From: Pontiella sp.
GTDB lineage: Bacteria; Verrucomicrobiota; Kiritimatiellia; Kiritimatiellales; Pontiellaceae
Assembly (NCBI GenBank): GCA_029935255.1
Contig: JAOZKS010000059.1
Span: 1 to 10,901 of the forward strand
DNA length: 10,901 nucleotides
Direction: 5' to 3'
Made by a program: the position numbers and the translations under genes. The notes beneath the pieces were generated by a model. That model was given only the letters and a program-made list of their open reading frames with translations, was not told the DNA's origin and ran no database searches. Every line of letters begins with the position of its first letter. The first letter of the stretch is position 1. Shown one piece after another: positions 1 to 6,637 of the stretch.

Positions 1-2
1 TG

Positions 3-656
3 GAATATCTGAAGCTGATGAAGGTGCTCGATCTGAATATTGCGGGCGACTTTATCGTGATGTCGGCGACGCTGATGTTGATCAAGAGCCGCATGCTTCT
101 CCCGGTGGAATCGCGTCCAGAGATGGAGGATGAAGACGAAGAGGATCCGCGCTGGGATCTGGTTCGCCAGTTGGTGGAATACAAGAAATTCAAGGATGCC
201 GCCGATCATCTCGAAGATCTTGAACTACACATGGAAAACGTGTTTGGCCGCGAGAGCGAGCACGTTGATCTGGGGGCACCACCGGATATCGACATGCGCG
301 ACGCAAGCATCTTCGACCTGATCTCTTCCTTGAACGATGCGCTGGGCCGGGTGCAGGAAGAGGACCTCCAGGAAATCTTTGCGGAGGAATACACGGTTTC
401 GCAAAAGGTGACCTACATTGTTGAAAACCTCAAGATTGCCAAGCGACTGAGTATTACCGATCTGTTTACCGGCATGAAGTCGCGGCAGGAGATTATCTGC
501 ACTTTCCTTGCGGTGCTTGAGTTGATAAAACTCAATCGTATCGCGGCGGTGCAGGACGAGCATTTCGGGAGCATCATGGTGGAACCGCGCGATCCGGAGA
601 AACCCGATGTTGAAGCCCCGGAAGAAGCTCTGGTGGTTGAAGGGGAACTACTCTAA
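3..656 (+). CDS. scpA: Segregation and condensation protein A (5' end outside window)
   Basis: ScpA is the kleisin subunit of the bacterial SMC-ScpAB condensin. It bridges the two SMC heads and helps compact and segregate the chromosome in the cytoplasm. The reading frame is open from base 3, so the ATG at 18 is internal and the true start lies upstream; about 50 N-terminal residues are missing compared with the usual 250 or so. Visible signatures, numbered from the codon at 18, are the family segment around residues 8-31 (AGDFIVMSATLMLIKSRMLLP), an acidic linker (36-45, run of D/E) and the C-terminal winged-helix segment that contacts the SMC head (about 155-190, IICTFLAVLELIKLNRI). The tail after 190 is rich in E, P and V. 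scpB follows after 93 bases, a wider gap than the overlap often seen. Identification is from recognised family motifs. Confidence 0.95.
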   Translation, partial: EYLKLMKVLDLNIAGDFIVMSATLMLIKSRMLLPVESRPEMEDEDEEDPRWDLVRQLVEYKKFKDAADHLEDLELHMENVFGRESEHVDLGAPPDIDMRDASIFDLISSLNDALGRVQEEDLQEIFAEEYTVSQKVTYIVENLKIAKRLSITDLFTGMKSRQEIICTFLAVLELIKLNRIAAVQDEHFGSIMVEPRDPEKPDVEAPEEALVVEGELL

Positions 657-664
657 TGAGAAAT

Positions 665-692
665 TTTACAAAATGATGATGGACAAAATAAT
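665..692 (+). promoter_or_regulatory. Candidate internal promoter for scpB
   Basis: TTTACA (665-670) and AATAAT (687-692), each one mismatch from the sigma-70 consensus, are separated by 16 bases in the scpA-scpB gap. This would allow scpB-pheA to be transcribed separately from scpA. It rests on consensus matching alone in an A+T-rich gap. Confidence 0.35.
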
Positions 693-749
693 TCTAGGTT
701 GCGGGGAGACTGGAAGTCATTTTGTCGAAGAACAATCGGAGTGAGAGGA

Positions 750-1514
750 ATGAGCGAAAGCACGGTTGATGTACTTCCAGAACTGAAACAGATTGTCGGC
801 GCATTGCTCTTTGCGGCGAAGGAGCCGCTTTCGATTAAACGTATGCGCAAGGCGATGATCGAGACAGGAAACGGCTTTGGCGGCCCTTATGAGCAGTATG
901 CCAAGGCGACGGATCAGCAGATCGAGGGGGCGTTGGAAGAGCTTCAGGAAGATTTGGAAAAAGCGAAGTTGGGAATGAATATCGCCAAGGTGGCTGCCGC
1001 CTACCGCCTTCAGAATGATGCAGCCTGCGGTCCCTTTGTTCGCGCTTTGCTCGAAAAGAACCAAACCATGCGGCTCTCCAAACCCGCACTGGAAACGCTG
1101 GCGATTGTGGCGTACCGCCAACCCTGCCTTCGCTCGGAAATCGAAGGAGTACGTGGGGTTTCCGTGGATGCCGTATTGCGTAAACTGATCGATATGCAAC
1201 TCGTCCGCGTGGTGCGCCGTAGCGAGCTGCCGGGGCGTCCGTGGCTCTTCGGAACCACGCAGAAGTTTCTGGAGCATTTCGGAATCGATACGATCGACGA
1301 CCTGCCGGGCAGTACAGAGCTGAAACGCGCTATACCGACCGATGAAAAGAAGCAAAGCACCGAAACCTTCCCGGAAATGGAAGAGGAGTTGGGCGAACAA
1401 AAGAACGAGGTGGAGGCCGTCCGCGATGCGGATGCCGTCGAGGAGGAATCCGTCGCCGCGCTGGACGAAGAAATTCAGGCTTTGAATGAAGAAACTGCAG
1501 GGGAGGAAAAATGA
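750..1514 (+). CDS. scpB: Segregation and condensation protein B
   Basis: ScpB dimers bind the ScpA kleisin and complete the SMC-ScpAB condensin. The ATG at 750 is chosen because GGAG (738-741) sits 8 bases upstream and the protein then opens with a typical first winged helix (residues 8-35, ELKQIVGALLFAAKEPLS). The longer in-frame extension starts at a TTG (699) and has no family resemblance. The second winged helix holds the family signature at 108-145 (LSKPALETLAIVAYRQP, then EIEGVRGVSVDAVLRKL) and 162-186 (GRPWLFGTTQKFLEHFG). Length is 254 residues, longer than the usual 190-200 because of a disordered tail from about 195; about 20 of its last 54 residues are acidic. The stop overlaps the pheA start (ATGA, 1511-1514), which implies co-translation with pheA. 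Confidence 0.96.
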   Translation: MSESTVDVLPELKQIVGALLFAAKEPLSIKRMRKAMIETGNGFGGPYEQYAKATDQQIEGALEELQEDLEKAKLGMNIAKVAAAYRLQNDAACGPFVRALLEKNQTMRLSKPALETLAIVAYRQPCLRSEIEGVRGVSVDAVLRKLIDMQLVRVVRRSELPGRPWLFGTTQKFLEHFGIDTIDDLPGSTELKRAIPTDEKKQSTETFPEMEEELGEQKNEVEAVRDADAVEEESVAALDEEIQALNEETAGEEK

Positions 1515-2575
1515 ATCTCGACGATTTAAGAAATAAAATTGATAGCTTGGACGGAGAAATTGTTCGACTGCTCAACGAGCGGATCAATGTGGTGCTGAAT
1601 ATTGGCGAAGAAAAGAAAAAAGCGGGCGCGGAAATCTATGTGCCTTCTCGCGAACACGCGGTATTCGATAAAATCAAAAAACTCAACGAAGGGCCGCTTC
1701 CGGAAGAATCGGCCCATGCGATCTACCGCGAAATCATGTCGGCTGCATTGGCGCTTGAAACCGATATGAAGATTGCCTATCTCGGCCCTGAAGCCACCTT
1801 CACGCACCAAGCGGCACGGAATAAGTTTGGGGTCAGTGTAGAGTATATTCCAACCAGTACCATCAGCGAAGTGTTCGACCGTGTGCAAAATCGCTCGGCC
1901 GACTATGGCGTGGTGCCGATCGAAAACTCGACCGAGGGCGCGGTGACACATACCTTCGACCAGTTCGCCATAACCTCGCTGAAAATCTGCTCGGAAATCT
2001 ATTTGCCCATTTCATTGACCCTGTTGGCGAACCAGCCCAAAGAGGAAATTACCCTGATCTTCAGCAAGCAGGAGGTTTTCGGCCAATGTCGTAGCTGGTT
2101 GAGCGCCAATATGCCAAACGTGAAGCTTTCCCCGGTCGACAGCACCACCAAAGCGGTGCAGCTTGCTCTCGAAACTCCCGGAGCGGCGGCCATTGCCAGT
2201 GTTATGGCCAGCGATATGTATGAGGTTGATGTGCTTGCCGAAAACATTCAAGACATGCAGGGAAACACCACTCGTTTCCTGGTCATCGCCCAAAAATACG
2301 GATCCACGACGGGGCTCGATAAAACCTCCATTGTATTCGGTGTGAAGCATAAAGTCGGTGCGCTCTACGATGCACTATCCGTCTTCAAGACCGATAACAT
2401 TAACATGACCAAAATCGAATCGCGGCCCAGCAAAAACAAGGCGTGGGAATATTACTTCTTCGTTGATATCGACGGCCATGCCGAGGATCCCACCGTCGCC
2501 CGCGCCCTGACGGAGCTGCAGGAACACAGCTCTCTCATGACCGTCCTCGGCTCCTATCCCAAGGCGGAAGTTTGA
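1511..2575 (+). CDS. pheA: Bifunctional chorismate mutase / prephenate dehydratase (P-protein)
   Basis: Converts chorismate to prephenate and then to phenylpyruvate, the committed steps of phenylalanine synthesis, in the cytoplasm. The 354 residues show three domains. The AroQ-type chorismate mutase (1-85) has residues aligning with the E. coli active site: R7, R24, K35, R47 and E48. The prephenate dehydratase (87-262) has YLGPEATFTHQAA (90-102), VPIENSTEGAV (135-145) and the TRF motif (254-256, in NTTRFLVI). The ACT domain (270-350) has GALYDAL (283-289) and ESRP (303-306), the phenylalanine-binding motif, so feedback inhibition by phenylalanine is expected. Length is normal for the family. 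The start overlaps the scpB stop by 4 bases. Pairing with condensin genes looks positional, not functional. Confidence 0.97.
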   Translation: MNLDDLRNKIDSLDGEIVRLLNERINVVLNIGEEKKKAGAEIYVPSREHAVFDKIKKLNEGPLPEESAHAIYREIMSAALALETDMKIAYLGPEATFTHQAARNKFGVSVEYIPTSTISEVFDRVQNRSADYGVVPIENSTEGAVTHTFDQFAITSLKICSEIYLPISLTLLANQPKEEITLIFSKQEVFGQCRSWLSANMPNVKLSPVDSTTKAVQLALETPGAAAIASVMASDMYEVDVLAENIQDMQGNTTRFLVIAQKYGSTTGLDKTSIVFGVKHKVGALYDALSVFKTDNINMTKIESRPSKNKAWEYYFFVDIDGHAEDPTVARALTELQEHSSLMTVLGSYPKAEV

Positions 2576-2626
2576 GTATACGCACTCTTGGTTAAGGAAC
2601 TTTTTTGACGCCGCACGGGTGTAGAT

Positions 2627-2641
2627 GCGGCTTCCAGCCGC
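2627..2641 (+). repeat. Short GC-rich hairpin downstream of pheA
   Basis: GCGGCT (2627-2632), a 3-base loop and AGCCGC (2636-2641) form a perfect 6-bp stem. No T-run follows, so it is not an intrinsic terminator. Short GCGGC/GCCGC hairpins like this are often dispersed repeats in environmental genomes; whether this one is needs a genome-wide count. Confidence 0.45.
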
Positions 2642-2832
2642 GTTGGGATTGGGCTTGTGGGTCGAGTTCAGCTTTGCAACGGGTGGAATAAGCCCTGTGT
2701 TCTCCCAAACGTGGCAAGATTCCGCGTCTGCGCCCATCATGAAACGGTACGGAAATGGGTGCCGCCCCATCTGCGGCCGGAGGTGCATCCCGATAAGTAT
2801 CGTCTACATTCCGACCGCGCTTTTTTTTGGAT

Positions 2833-2862
2833 TTGACAGGAACGGGGACTCGGGCCTATGTT
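2833..2862 (+). promoter_or_regulatory. Candidate promoter before the 2858-3010 stretch
   Basis: A perfect TTGACA (2833-2838) is followed after 18 bases by TATGTT (2857-2862, 4 of 6 matches to TATAAT). Transcription would start near 2869 and meet the terminator at 2975-3010, giving an RNA of about 140 bases. If this start is right, the ATG at 2858 lies outside the RNA, leaving only an internal ATG at 2873. Confidence 0.25.
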
Positions 2863-2953
2863 CCGCAGCGTTATGAGGAACGAATTCAACAACCGATTGC
2901 TAGGCTTGCTGCTACTCGCTGGGACTGATCCTGTGGAGGCCGTTTGCCGATAG
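2858..2953 (+). CDS. Possible small ORF (31 codons), doubtful
   Basis: The frame reads MFRSVMRNEFNNRLLG, then a short hydrophobic run (LLGLLLLAG) and ends in VEAVCR, with TAG at 2951-2953, 21 bases before the terminator stem. Upstream, GGGG at about 2844-2847 is a poor SD. The same frame runs upstream through one stop into the protein-like stretch 2684-2834, so this could equally be the tail of a decayed gene or simply part of a small RNA. I do not recognise any family. Confidence 0.15.
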   Translation: MFRSVMRNEFNNRLLGLLLLAGTDPVEAVCR

Positions 2954-2974
2954 GTTGCTGAAACAACCGATTTG

Positions 2975-3010
2975 AAAAACCTCCGCAAGGGCAACCTGCG
3001 GAGGTTTTTT
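2975..3010 (+). terminator. Rho-independent terminator upstream of leuA
   Basis: A perfect 12-bp stem pairs 2975-2986 (AAAAACCTCCGC) with 2998-3009. The 11-base loop can itself pair AGG (2988-2990) with CCT (2995-2997) around a GCAA tetraloop of the GNRA type. The stem runs into six T residues (3005-3010). The A-run on the left makes it potentially active in both directions. It isolates leuA from the upstream scpAB-pheA unit. Confidence 0.85.
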
Positions 3011-3014
3011 ATTG

Positions 3015-3080
3015 GAGCCACAGATGAACGCAGATGGACTTAGATAAAAATCGGTGCGAATCCGCGTTCATCTGTGGTTC
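3015..3080. repeat. Long inverted repeat (CCACAGATGAAC type)
   Basis: CCACAGATGAACGC (3018-3031) and its perfect reverse complement (3064-3077) form 14-bp arms. Allowing two mismatches, one of them a G-T wobble, the arms extend to 21 bases (3015-3035 with 3060-3080) around a 24-base centre. The element lies between the terminator and leuA. Similar CCACAGATGAAC-type palindromes are, from memory, dispersed intergenic repeats in some environmental bacteria. It would end up in the leuA leader if the promoter is upstream. Confidence 0.8.
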
Positions 3081-3085
3081 AAGAA

Positions 3086-3154
3086 ATGCGGTTTGTTTTT
3101 GAAGGAATGGAATGGAATAGAGAAGCGGGGTTGTTTAGATTATGCCCCTTTTAG
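3086..3154 (+). CDS. Possible upstream ORF in the leuA leader (22 codons), doubtful
   Basis: An ATG at 3086 opens a 22-residue frame (MRFVFEGMEWNREAGLFRLC, then PF) whose TAG stop (3152-3154) overlaps the AGGAG SD of leuA (3153-3157). There is no SD before it and only two leucine codons, so it does not look like a classical leucine attenuator peptide. Part of it is a GGAAT triple repeat (3104-3118). Chance is the simplest explanation. Confidence 0.12.
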   Translation: MRFVFEGMEWNREAGLFRLCPF

Positions 3155-3164
3155 GAGAAAGAAG

Positions 3165-4847
3165 ATGAGTGTACCCAAATATAAGATTCCGGAGATGATT
3201 CATCTCCCCGACCGTCAGTGGCCGGCGAAGAGCATTACCGTGTCCCCCCAGTGGTGTTCGGTGGATCTTCGCGATGGAAACCAGGCGTTGCCCGATCCGA
3301 TGGATCCCGAGCAAAAGTTTGAATATTTCCAAATGCTCTGTGAACTTGGGTTCAAGCACATCGAGATTGGATTTCCTTCAGCCAGCCAGGATGAATTTAA
3401 TTTTTTCCGGCGGCTCATCGAAGAGGATCTTATTCCCGATGATGTATTCATTATGGGGCTCACCCAATCCCGCCCTCACCTGATTGAGCGTACTCTTGAA
3501 GCGTTTAAAGGATGCAAACGGGGGATTATTCACGCCTACATTGCGCCGTCCGACCTCCACATGCGGCAGGTGTTCGGGATGGAGCGACCGCAGCTCATTG
3601 AAATGGCGGTTGCGGCCACCACGCAGATTCGCGAGCTGGCGGATGCGATGCCGGAGTCGGATCTTCGCTACGAATTTTCTCCGGAGGAATTCACGGATAC
3701 GGAGATCGATTTTACGCTCGAACTTTGCGAGGCGGTTTTCGCAGCGTGGGGCAAGGCGACTCCTGAAAAACCGTTGATCATGAATCTTCCGGCCACGGTT
3801 GAACGTCGCCCGCCGAACCACTATGCGGACATGATTGAATATTTCTGCCGCAATTTTTCAAAGCGCGACAGCATTACGGTTTCGCTCCATTCGCACAACG
3901 ACCAAGGTATGGCCGTGGCCGCCACCGAACTTGCGCTCATGGCAGGGGCCGACCGTGTGGAGGGCACGCTTTTTGGCCATGGCGAACGAACGGGTAATGT
4001 GGATCTCGTGACGAGTATCAACAATCTCTATTCGCGCGGCATCGCCACGGGAATCGATTTTTCGAATCTCTCTGAAGTGGCGGCGACCGTCGAACGGTTA
4101 ACCGGTATGGGGATTTACTATCGTCAGCCCTACGCGGGCAGCTATGCTTTCACGGCGTTTTCCGGCTCGCATCAGGATGCCATCAACAAGGGCGTGCATA
4201 AACTCTCCGAGGCCCCCGAACAATTCGGCATGGGCTGGAAGGTGCCGTACCTCCATATCGATCCGGCCGACGTTGGACGCAAATTTGAGCGGCTTATCCG
4301 TATCAATTCGCAGTCGGGCAAGGGCGGGATTGCCTGGGTGCTCGAACAGGATTTCGGCATAGAGATTCCAAAGGCCATGCAACCTGAACTGGGTAAAGTC
4401 ATTCAGAAGTATAGCGAGTCCGTGGGCCGTGAAATAAGCTCTGATGAAGTATATCAGGAATTCAGGAGGGTGTTTGTTTCACAGCATAATCCTAAATACG
4501 AACTCATTGGATATTGGCCGCGCCCGGACGACAAGGATCCAACCTTCATTCATGGCGAGGTGAAGGTGAAGGTGAATGGCGAGGAAAAGACGGTGAAGGC
4601 CGACGGCAACGGACCGATCTCTGCCTTCGTCGCGGCGATCCGTCAGGTGGTTGATACTGAGTTTAGCGTTGATGACTACCATGAACAGGCAATCGGTGAA
4701 GGTGCGGATGCCAAAGCGATGGCTTATGTGCCGCTTGATGTTGCGGGTCATGGAGTATGTTTTGGTGTGGGATCTGATTCAAATATTGATCAAGCAGCTG
4801 TTCAAGCTATTGTGGCAGGTCTTAATAGGTTTAACCCTTTTTGGTAG
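3165..4847 (+). CDS. leuA: 2-isopropylmalate synthase (long, type 2 form)
   Basis: Condenses acetyl-CoA with 2-ketoisovalerate to 2-isopropylmalate, the first committed step of leucine synthesis. The ATG at 3165 is chosen because AGGAG (3153-3157) lies 7 bases upstream; an in-frame extension to 3054 would cross the inverted repeat and is unlikely. The protein has 560 residues, matching the longer LeuA subfamily. The TIM-barrel domain shows LRDGNQA (35-41), HSHNDQGMA (242-250, metal-binding histidines) and GHGERTGN (271-278); NSQSGKGG (381-388) lies in the linker. The C-terminal leucine-binding regulatory domain is about 440-560, with DGNGPISA at 480-487, so leucine feedback is expected. The stop TAG overlaps the SD of aroE, which starts 9 bases later, so the two are co-transcribed. 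Confidence 0.97.
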   Translation: MSVPKYKIPEMIHLPDRQWPAKSITVSPQWCSVDLRDGNQALPDPMDPEQKFEYFQMLCELGFKHIEIGFPSASQDEFNFFRRLIEEDLIPDDVFIMGLTQSRPHLIERTLEAFKGCKRGIIHAYIAPSDLHMRQVFGMERPQLIEMAVAATTQIRELADAMPESDLRYEFSPEEFTDTEIDFTLELCEAVFAAWGKATPEKPLIMNLPATVERRPPNHYADMIEYFCRNFSKRDSITVSLHSHNDQGMAVAATELALMAGADRVEGTLFGHGERTGNVDLVTSINNLYSRGIATGIDFSNLSEVAATVERLTGMGIYYRQPYAGSYAFTAFSGSHQDAINKGVHKLSEAPEQFGMGWKVPYLHIDPADVGRKFERLIRINSQSGKGGIAWVLEQDFGIEIPKAMQPELGKVIQKYSESVGREISSDEVYQEFRRVFVSQHNPKYELIGYWPRPDDKDPTFIHGEVKVKVNGEEKTVKADGNGPISAFVAAIRQVVDTEFSVDDYHEQAIGEGADAKAMAYVPLDVAGHGVCFGVGSDSNIDQAAVQAIVAGLNRFNPFW

Positions 4848-4856
4848 GAGAGTTTT

Positions 4857-5717
4857 ATGAATCTGAGTGGACATACCAAACCCTTCGCCGTGCTGGGACA
4901 TCCGATCGGGCATACGCTTTCGCCGGTAATGCATAACGCATCGATGCAAGAGCTGGGCTTTGATGGAATCTATCTCGCGCTGGATGTACATCCGGATCGC
5001 TTGATGGAGGTGCTGCCTTCGATGGGCCTGATGGGATTCGCAGGCGTAAACCTGACCGTGCCGCACAAAGAAGTGGCTTTCCTCGGGTTGGAAAAGCTCG
5101 ATGCGAGTGCCCAACTTTTCGGTGCGGCCAATACGATCGAATTCACGGATGAGGGCATGGTGGGCCACAACACCGATGGTTACGGTTTTCTCAAGGCGCT
5201 GGACGAGGCGTTTGGTAAAACGGTTAAGAACGATTCCATATTTGTGCTGGGTTGCGGCGGGGCGGGGCGGGCGACTGCGTTGCAAGCGGCGACCGAGGGG
5301 GCCAAGACGCTGGTGCTTGCCGACATTGATGCGGAGCGGGTTGAGAAACTTAATACTGAAATCCGAGGACTGACCCCTCAGGTGGAAGTTGTTCAGGCCT
5401 TTGAAAAATCAGAGCAAGTTGAGCTGTGCCGCGAGTGCGATGTGGTGGTGCAGGCCTCGCCGGTCGGCATGAAGAAGGACGATCCCTCACTGCTTCCGCC
5501 TGAAGCCTTCCGCGAAGGACAGCGGGCTTTCGACCTGATCTACATGTATCCGGAAACCGCGTTCCTGACCACTGCGCGCAAGGCTGGCGCGGAGATTGCT
5601 AATGGGTTAGGCATGCTTTTGCATCAGGGTGCCCGTGCCTTCGAGATTTGGACGGGGGTTGAGCCGGATGTTCCGGCCATGCGCAATGCTTTGGAAAACG
5701 CAGTTTATGGGAAATAG
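4857..5717 (+). CDS. aroE: Shikimate dehydrogenase
   Basis: Reduces 3-dehydroshikimate to shikimate with NADPH, in the common aromatic pathway that supplies chorismate to PheA. AGGAG (4846-4850) lies 6 bases before the ATG and overlaps the leuA stop. The 286 residues carry the substrate-binding segment TLSPVMHN (20-27), NLTVPHK with catalytic Lys71 (65-71), AANTI (90-94), NTDGYGF with catalytic Asp107 (105-111), the nucleotide-binding loop GCGGAGRA (132-139), and the C-terminal GLGMLLHQGARAFEIWTG (250-267). All key residues are present. Length is normal for AroE. It sits between leuA and the prepilin peptidase gene; the next start is only 30 bases away, but a palindrome fills that gap. Confidence 0.97.
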   Translation: MNLSGHTKPFAVLGHPIGHTLSPVMHNASMQELGFDGIYLALDVHPDRLMEVLPSMGLMGFAGVNLTVPHKEVAFLGLEKLDASAQLFGAANTIEFTDEGMVGHNTDGYGFLKALDEAFGKTVKNDSIFVLGCGGAGRATALQAATEGAKTLVLADIDAERVEKLNTEIRGLTPQVEVVQAFEKSEQVELCRECDVVVQASPVGMKKDDPSLLPPEAFREGQRAFDLIYMYPETAFLTTARKAGAEIANGLGMLLHQGARAFEIWTGVEPDVPAMRNALENAVYGK

Positions 5718-5719
5718 AG

Positions 5720-5735
5720 CGTATTACGTAATACG
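5720..5735. repeat. Perfect 16-bp palindrome between aroE and the prepilin peptidase gene
   Basis: CGTATTACGTAATACG is its own reverse complement. It fills most of the 30-base gap between the aroE stop and the next start, ending just before the AGAGG SD (5739-5743). It could be a dispersed repeat, a protein-binding operator or an RNA stem near the ribosome site. No T-run follows, so it is not an intrinsic terminator. Confidence 0.85.
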
Positions 5736-5747
5736 AAAAGAGGACAC

Positions 5748-6572
5748 ATGGGATTTATTGATTGGTACTTCGCATTTATCGTATTCATGTTCGGAGCCTG
5801 CCTGGGTAGCTTTCTGAATGTGTGCATCTACCGAATTCCGGCTGAATTGTCGGTGGTAAAACCCCGCTCGCGCTGCCCAAAATGTCTGACCGACTTGGCA
5901 TGGAAGGACAATATTCCGATTTTTGGATGGTTGTTTCTTCGCGGAAAATGCCGCTACTGCAAAGCGCCCATCTCCGCGCGCTATCCATCCATTGAACTGC
6001 TGACCGCCATCTTGTTTATTTTGGTGTGGGTGCGCTTCCCTTATCCGGACAGTTTGCTCTTCATTCCCTACTGGGTGCTGATGTTTGGACTGGTGCTTGG
6101 TAGCTTTGTGGATATTGATGAAATGTGGATTCCGGATCGCTGCACGATCGGTGGAATGATCATAGGGCCCATTTTCAGCTTCCTCGTTCCGTCCATGCAC
6201 GGGGCCGAGGGGCATATCGCCGGTCTGGTTCAGTCCTTGATCGGCCTCGCCTTTGGATTCGGGATGCTTTGGTCGGTCTCTTTCTTTGGTAAACTGATCC
6301 TGAAAAAAGATGCGATGGGTTTTGGCGATGTAAAGCTGATGGGTGCGCTGGGTGCATTCCTTGGTTTTGAATCGGTGGTATTCATTGTGTTCATCTCCTC
6401 GCTCCTCGGTTCGGTGATCGGCATCTCGTTCATTGCCTCCGGAAAAAAAGAACTGCAAAGCAGAATCCCGTTTGGTCCGTACATTGCACTTGCCGCAGTG
6501 ATCTGGGTATTGGGCGGTTCCAGTTGGTGGGAGGCCTACACAAACTGGGTCACTGGCGCGGCGGGGTATTGA
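5748..6572 (+). CDS. pilD: Prepilin peptidase / N-methyltransferase (A24 family)
   Basis: An inner-membrane aspartic protease that cleaves leader peptides of type IV prepilins or type II secretion pseudopilins and methylates the new N-terminus. In 274 residues one sees GSFLNVCIYRIP (20-31), the zinc tetracysteine site C43, C46, C68 and C71 (CPKC and CRYC), the catalytic region VDIDEMWIPD with Asp122 (121-130), and GFGDVK with Asp194 (191-196), followed by several membrane segments. The methyltransferase part is therefore present along with both protease aspartates. AGAGG (5739-5743) lies only 4 bases from the ATG. No pilus genes are next to it, so whether it serves pili or secretion (pilD or gspO) cannot be told here. 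A longer antisense frame (5724-6599) is a shadow. Confidence 0.95.
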   Translation: MGFIDWYFAFIVFMFGACLGSFLNVCIYRIPAELSVVKPRSRCPKCLTDLAWKDNIPIFGWLFLRGKCRYCKAPISARYPSIELLTAILFILVWVRFPYPDSLLFIPYWVLMFGLVLGSFVDIDEMWIPDRCTIGGMIIGPIFSFLVPSMHGAEGHIAGLVQSLIGLAFGFGMLWSVSFFGKLILKKDAMGFGDVKLMGALGAFLGFESVVFIVFISSLLGSVIGISFIASGKKELQSRIPFGPYIALAAVIWVLGGSSWWEAYTNWVTGAAGY

Positions 6573-6618
6573 CCGATTTATATATGTAGTGTTTTTCACA
6601 AACGTGCTATCAACAAAG

Positions 6619-6634
6619 ACCTCTAGCTGGAGGT
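6619..6634 (+). promoter_or_regulatory. Hairpin enclosing the SD of the aldo/keto reductase gene
   Basis: ACCTC (6619-6623) can pair with GAGGT (6630-6634) around a 6-base loop. The SD GGAGG (6629-6633) is mostly inside the right arm, so folding would hide it. The stem is only 5 bp, so this could be chance. Confidence 0.25.
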
Positions 6635-6637
6635 TTC

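Larger units (their letters stand above)
2576..3164 (+). other. Long intergenic region with eroded sequence, hairpins and a possible small transcription unit
   Basis: No convincing full gene lies in these 589 bases. From left to right it holds a GC hairpin (2627-2641); a frame open from about 2684 to 2834 whose conceptual product (ending in VHPDKYRLHSDRAFFWI) looks protein-like but has no start or SD and hits a stop at 2834-2836, so it may be a gene relic; a TTGACA box at 2833; a 31-codon ORF (2858-2953); a strong terminator (2975-3010); and a long inverted repeat (3015-3080). A 22-codon ORF (3086-3154) ends on the leuA SD, but only a weak site precedes it. An 83-codon frame at 2625-2876 looks non-coding. 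Confidence 0.6.

Noticed and set aside
717..1400. Minus-strand frame of 227 codons over scpB
   Set aside because: It mirrors scpB, whose winged-helix signatures are clear; the antisense product shows no recognisable domain.
2625..2876. 83-codon + strand frame after pheA
   Set aside because: It starts inside a hairpin, has no SD, crosses a run of eight T residues and reads as unstructured sequence without family features.
2860..3010. SRP RNA, tmRNA or 6S RNA in the pheA-leuA gap
   Set aside because: The SRP loop motif (GGUCAGG...GGAAGCAGC) and tRNA-like ends are absent, and no 6S-like long hairpin could be drawn.
3086..3154. Classical leucine attenuator upstream of leuA
   Set aside because: The leader frame has only two leucine codons, no SD, and the only terminator (2975-3010) lies before it, not after it.
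5724..6599. Minus-strand frame of 291 codons, longer than the + strand gene it overlaps
   Set aside because: The + strand carries all prepilin peptidase motifs. The antisense product is low-complexity-like in composition, matches no family I know, and its start lacks an SD.
6569..6600. Promoter for the aldo/keto reductase gene from TTGACC (6569-6574)
   Set aside because: No -10-like box occurs at 16-18 bases; the A+T-rich TATATATG lies too close.
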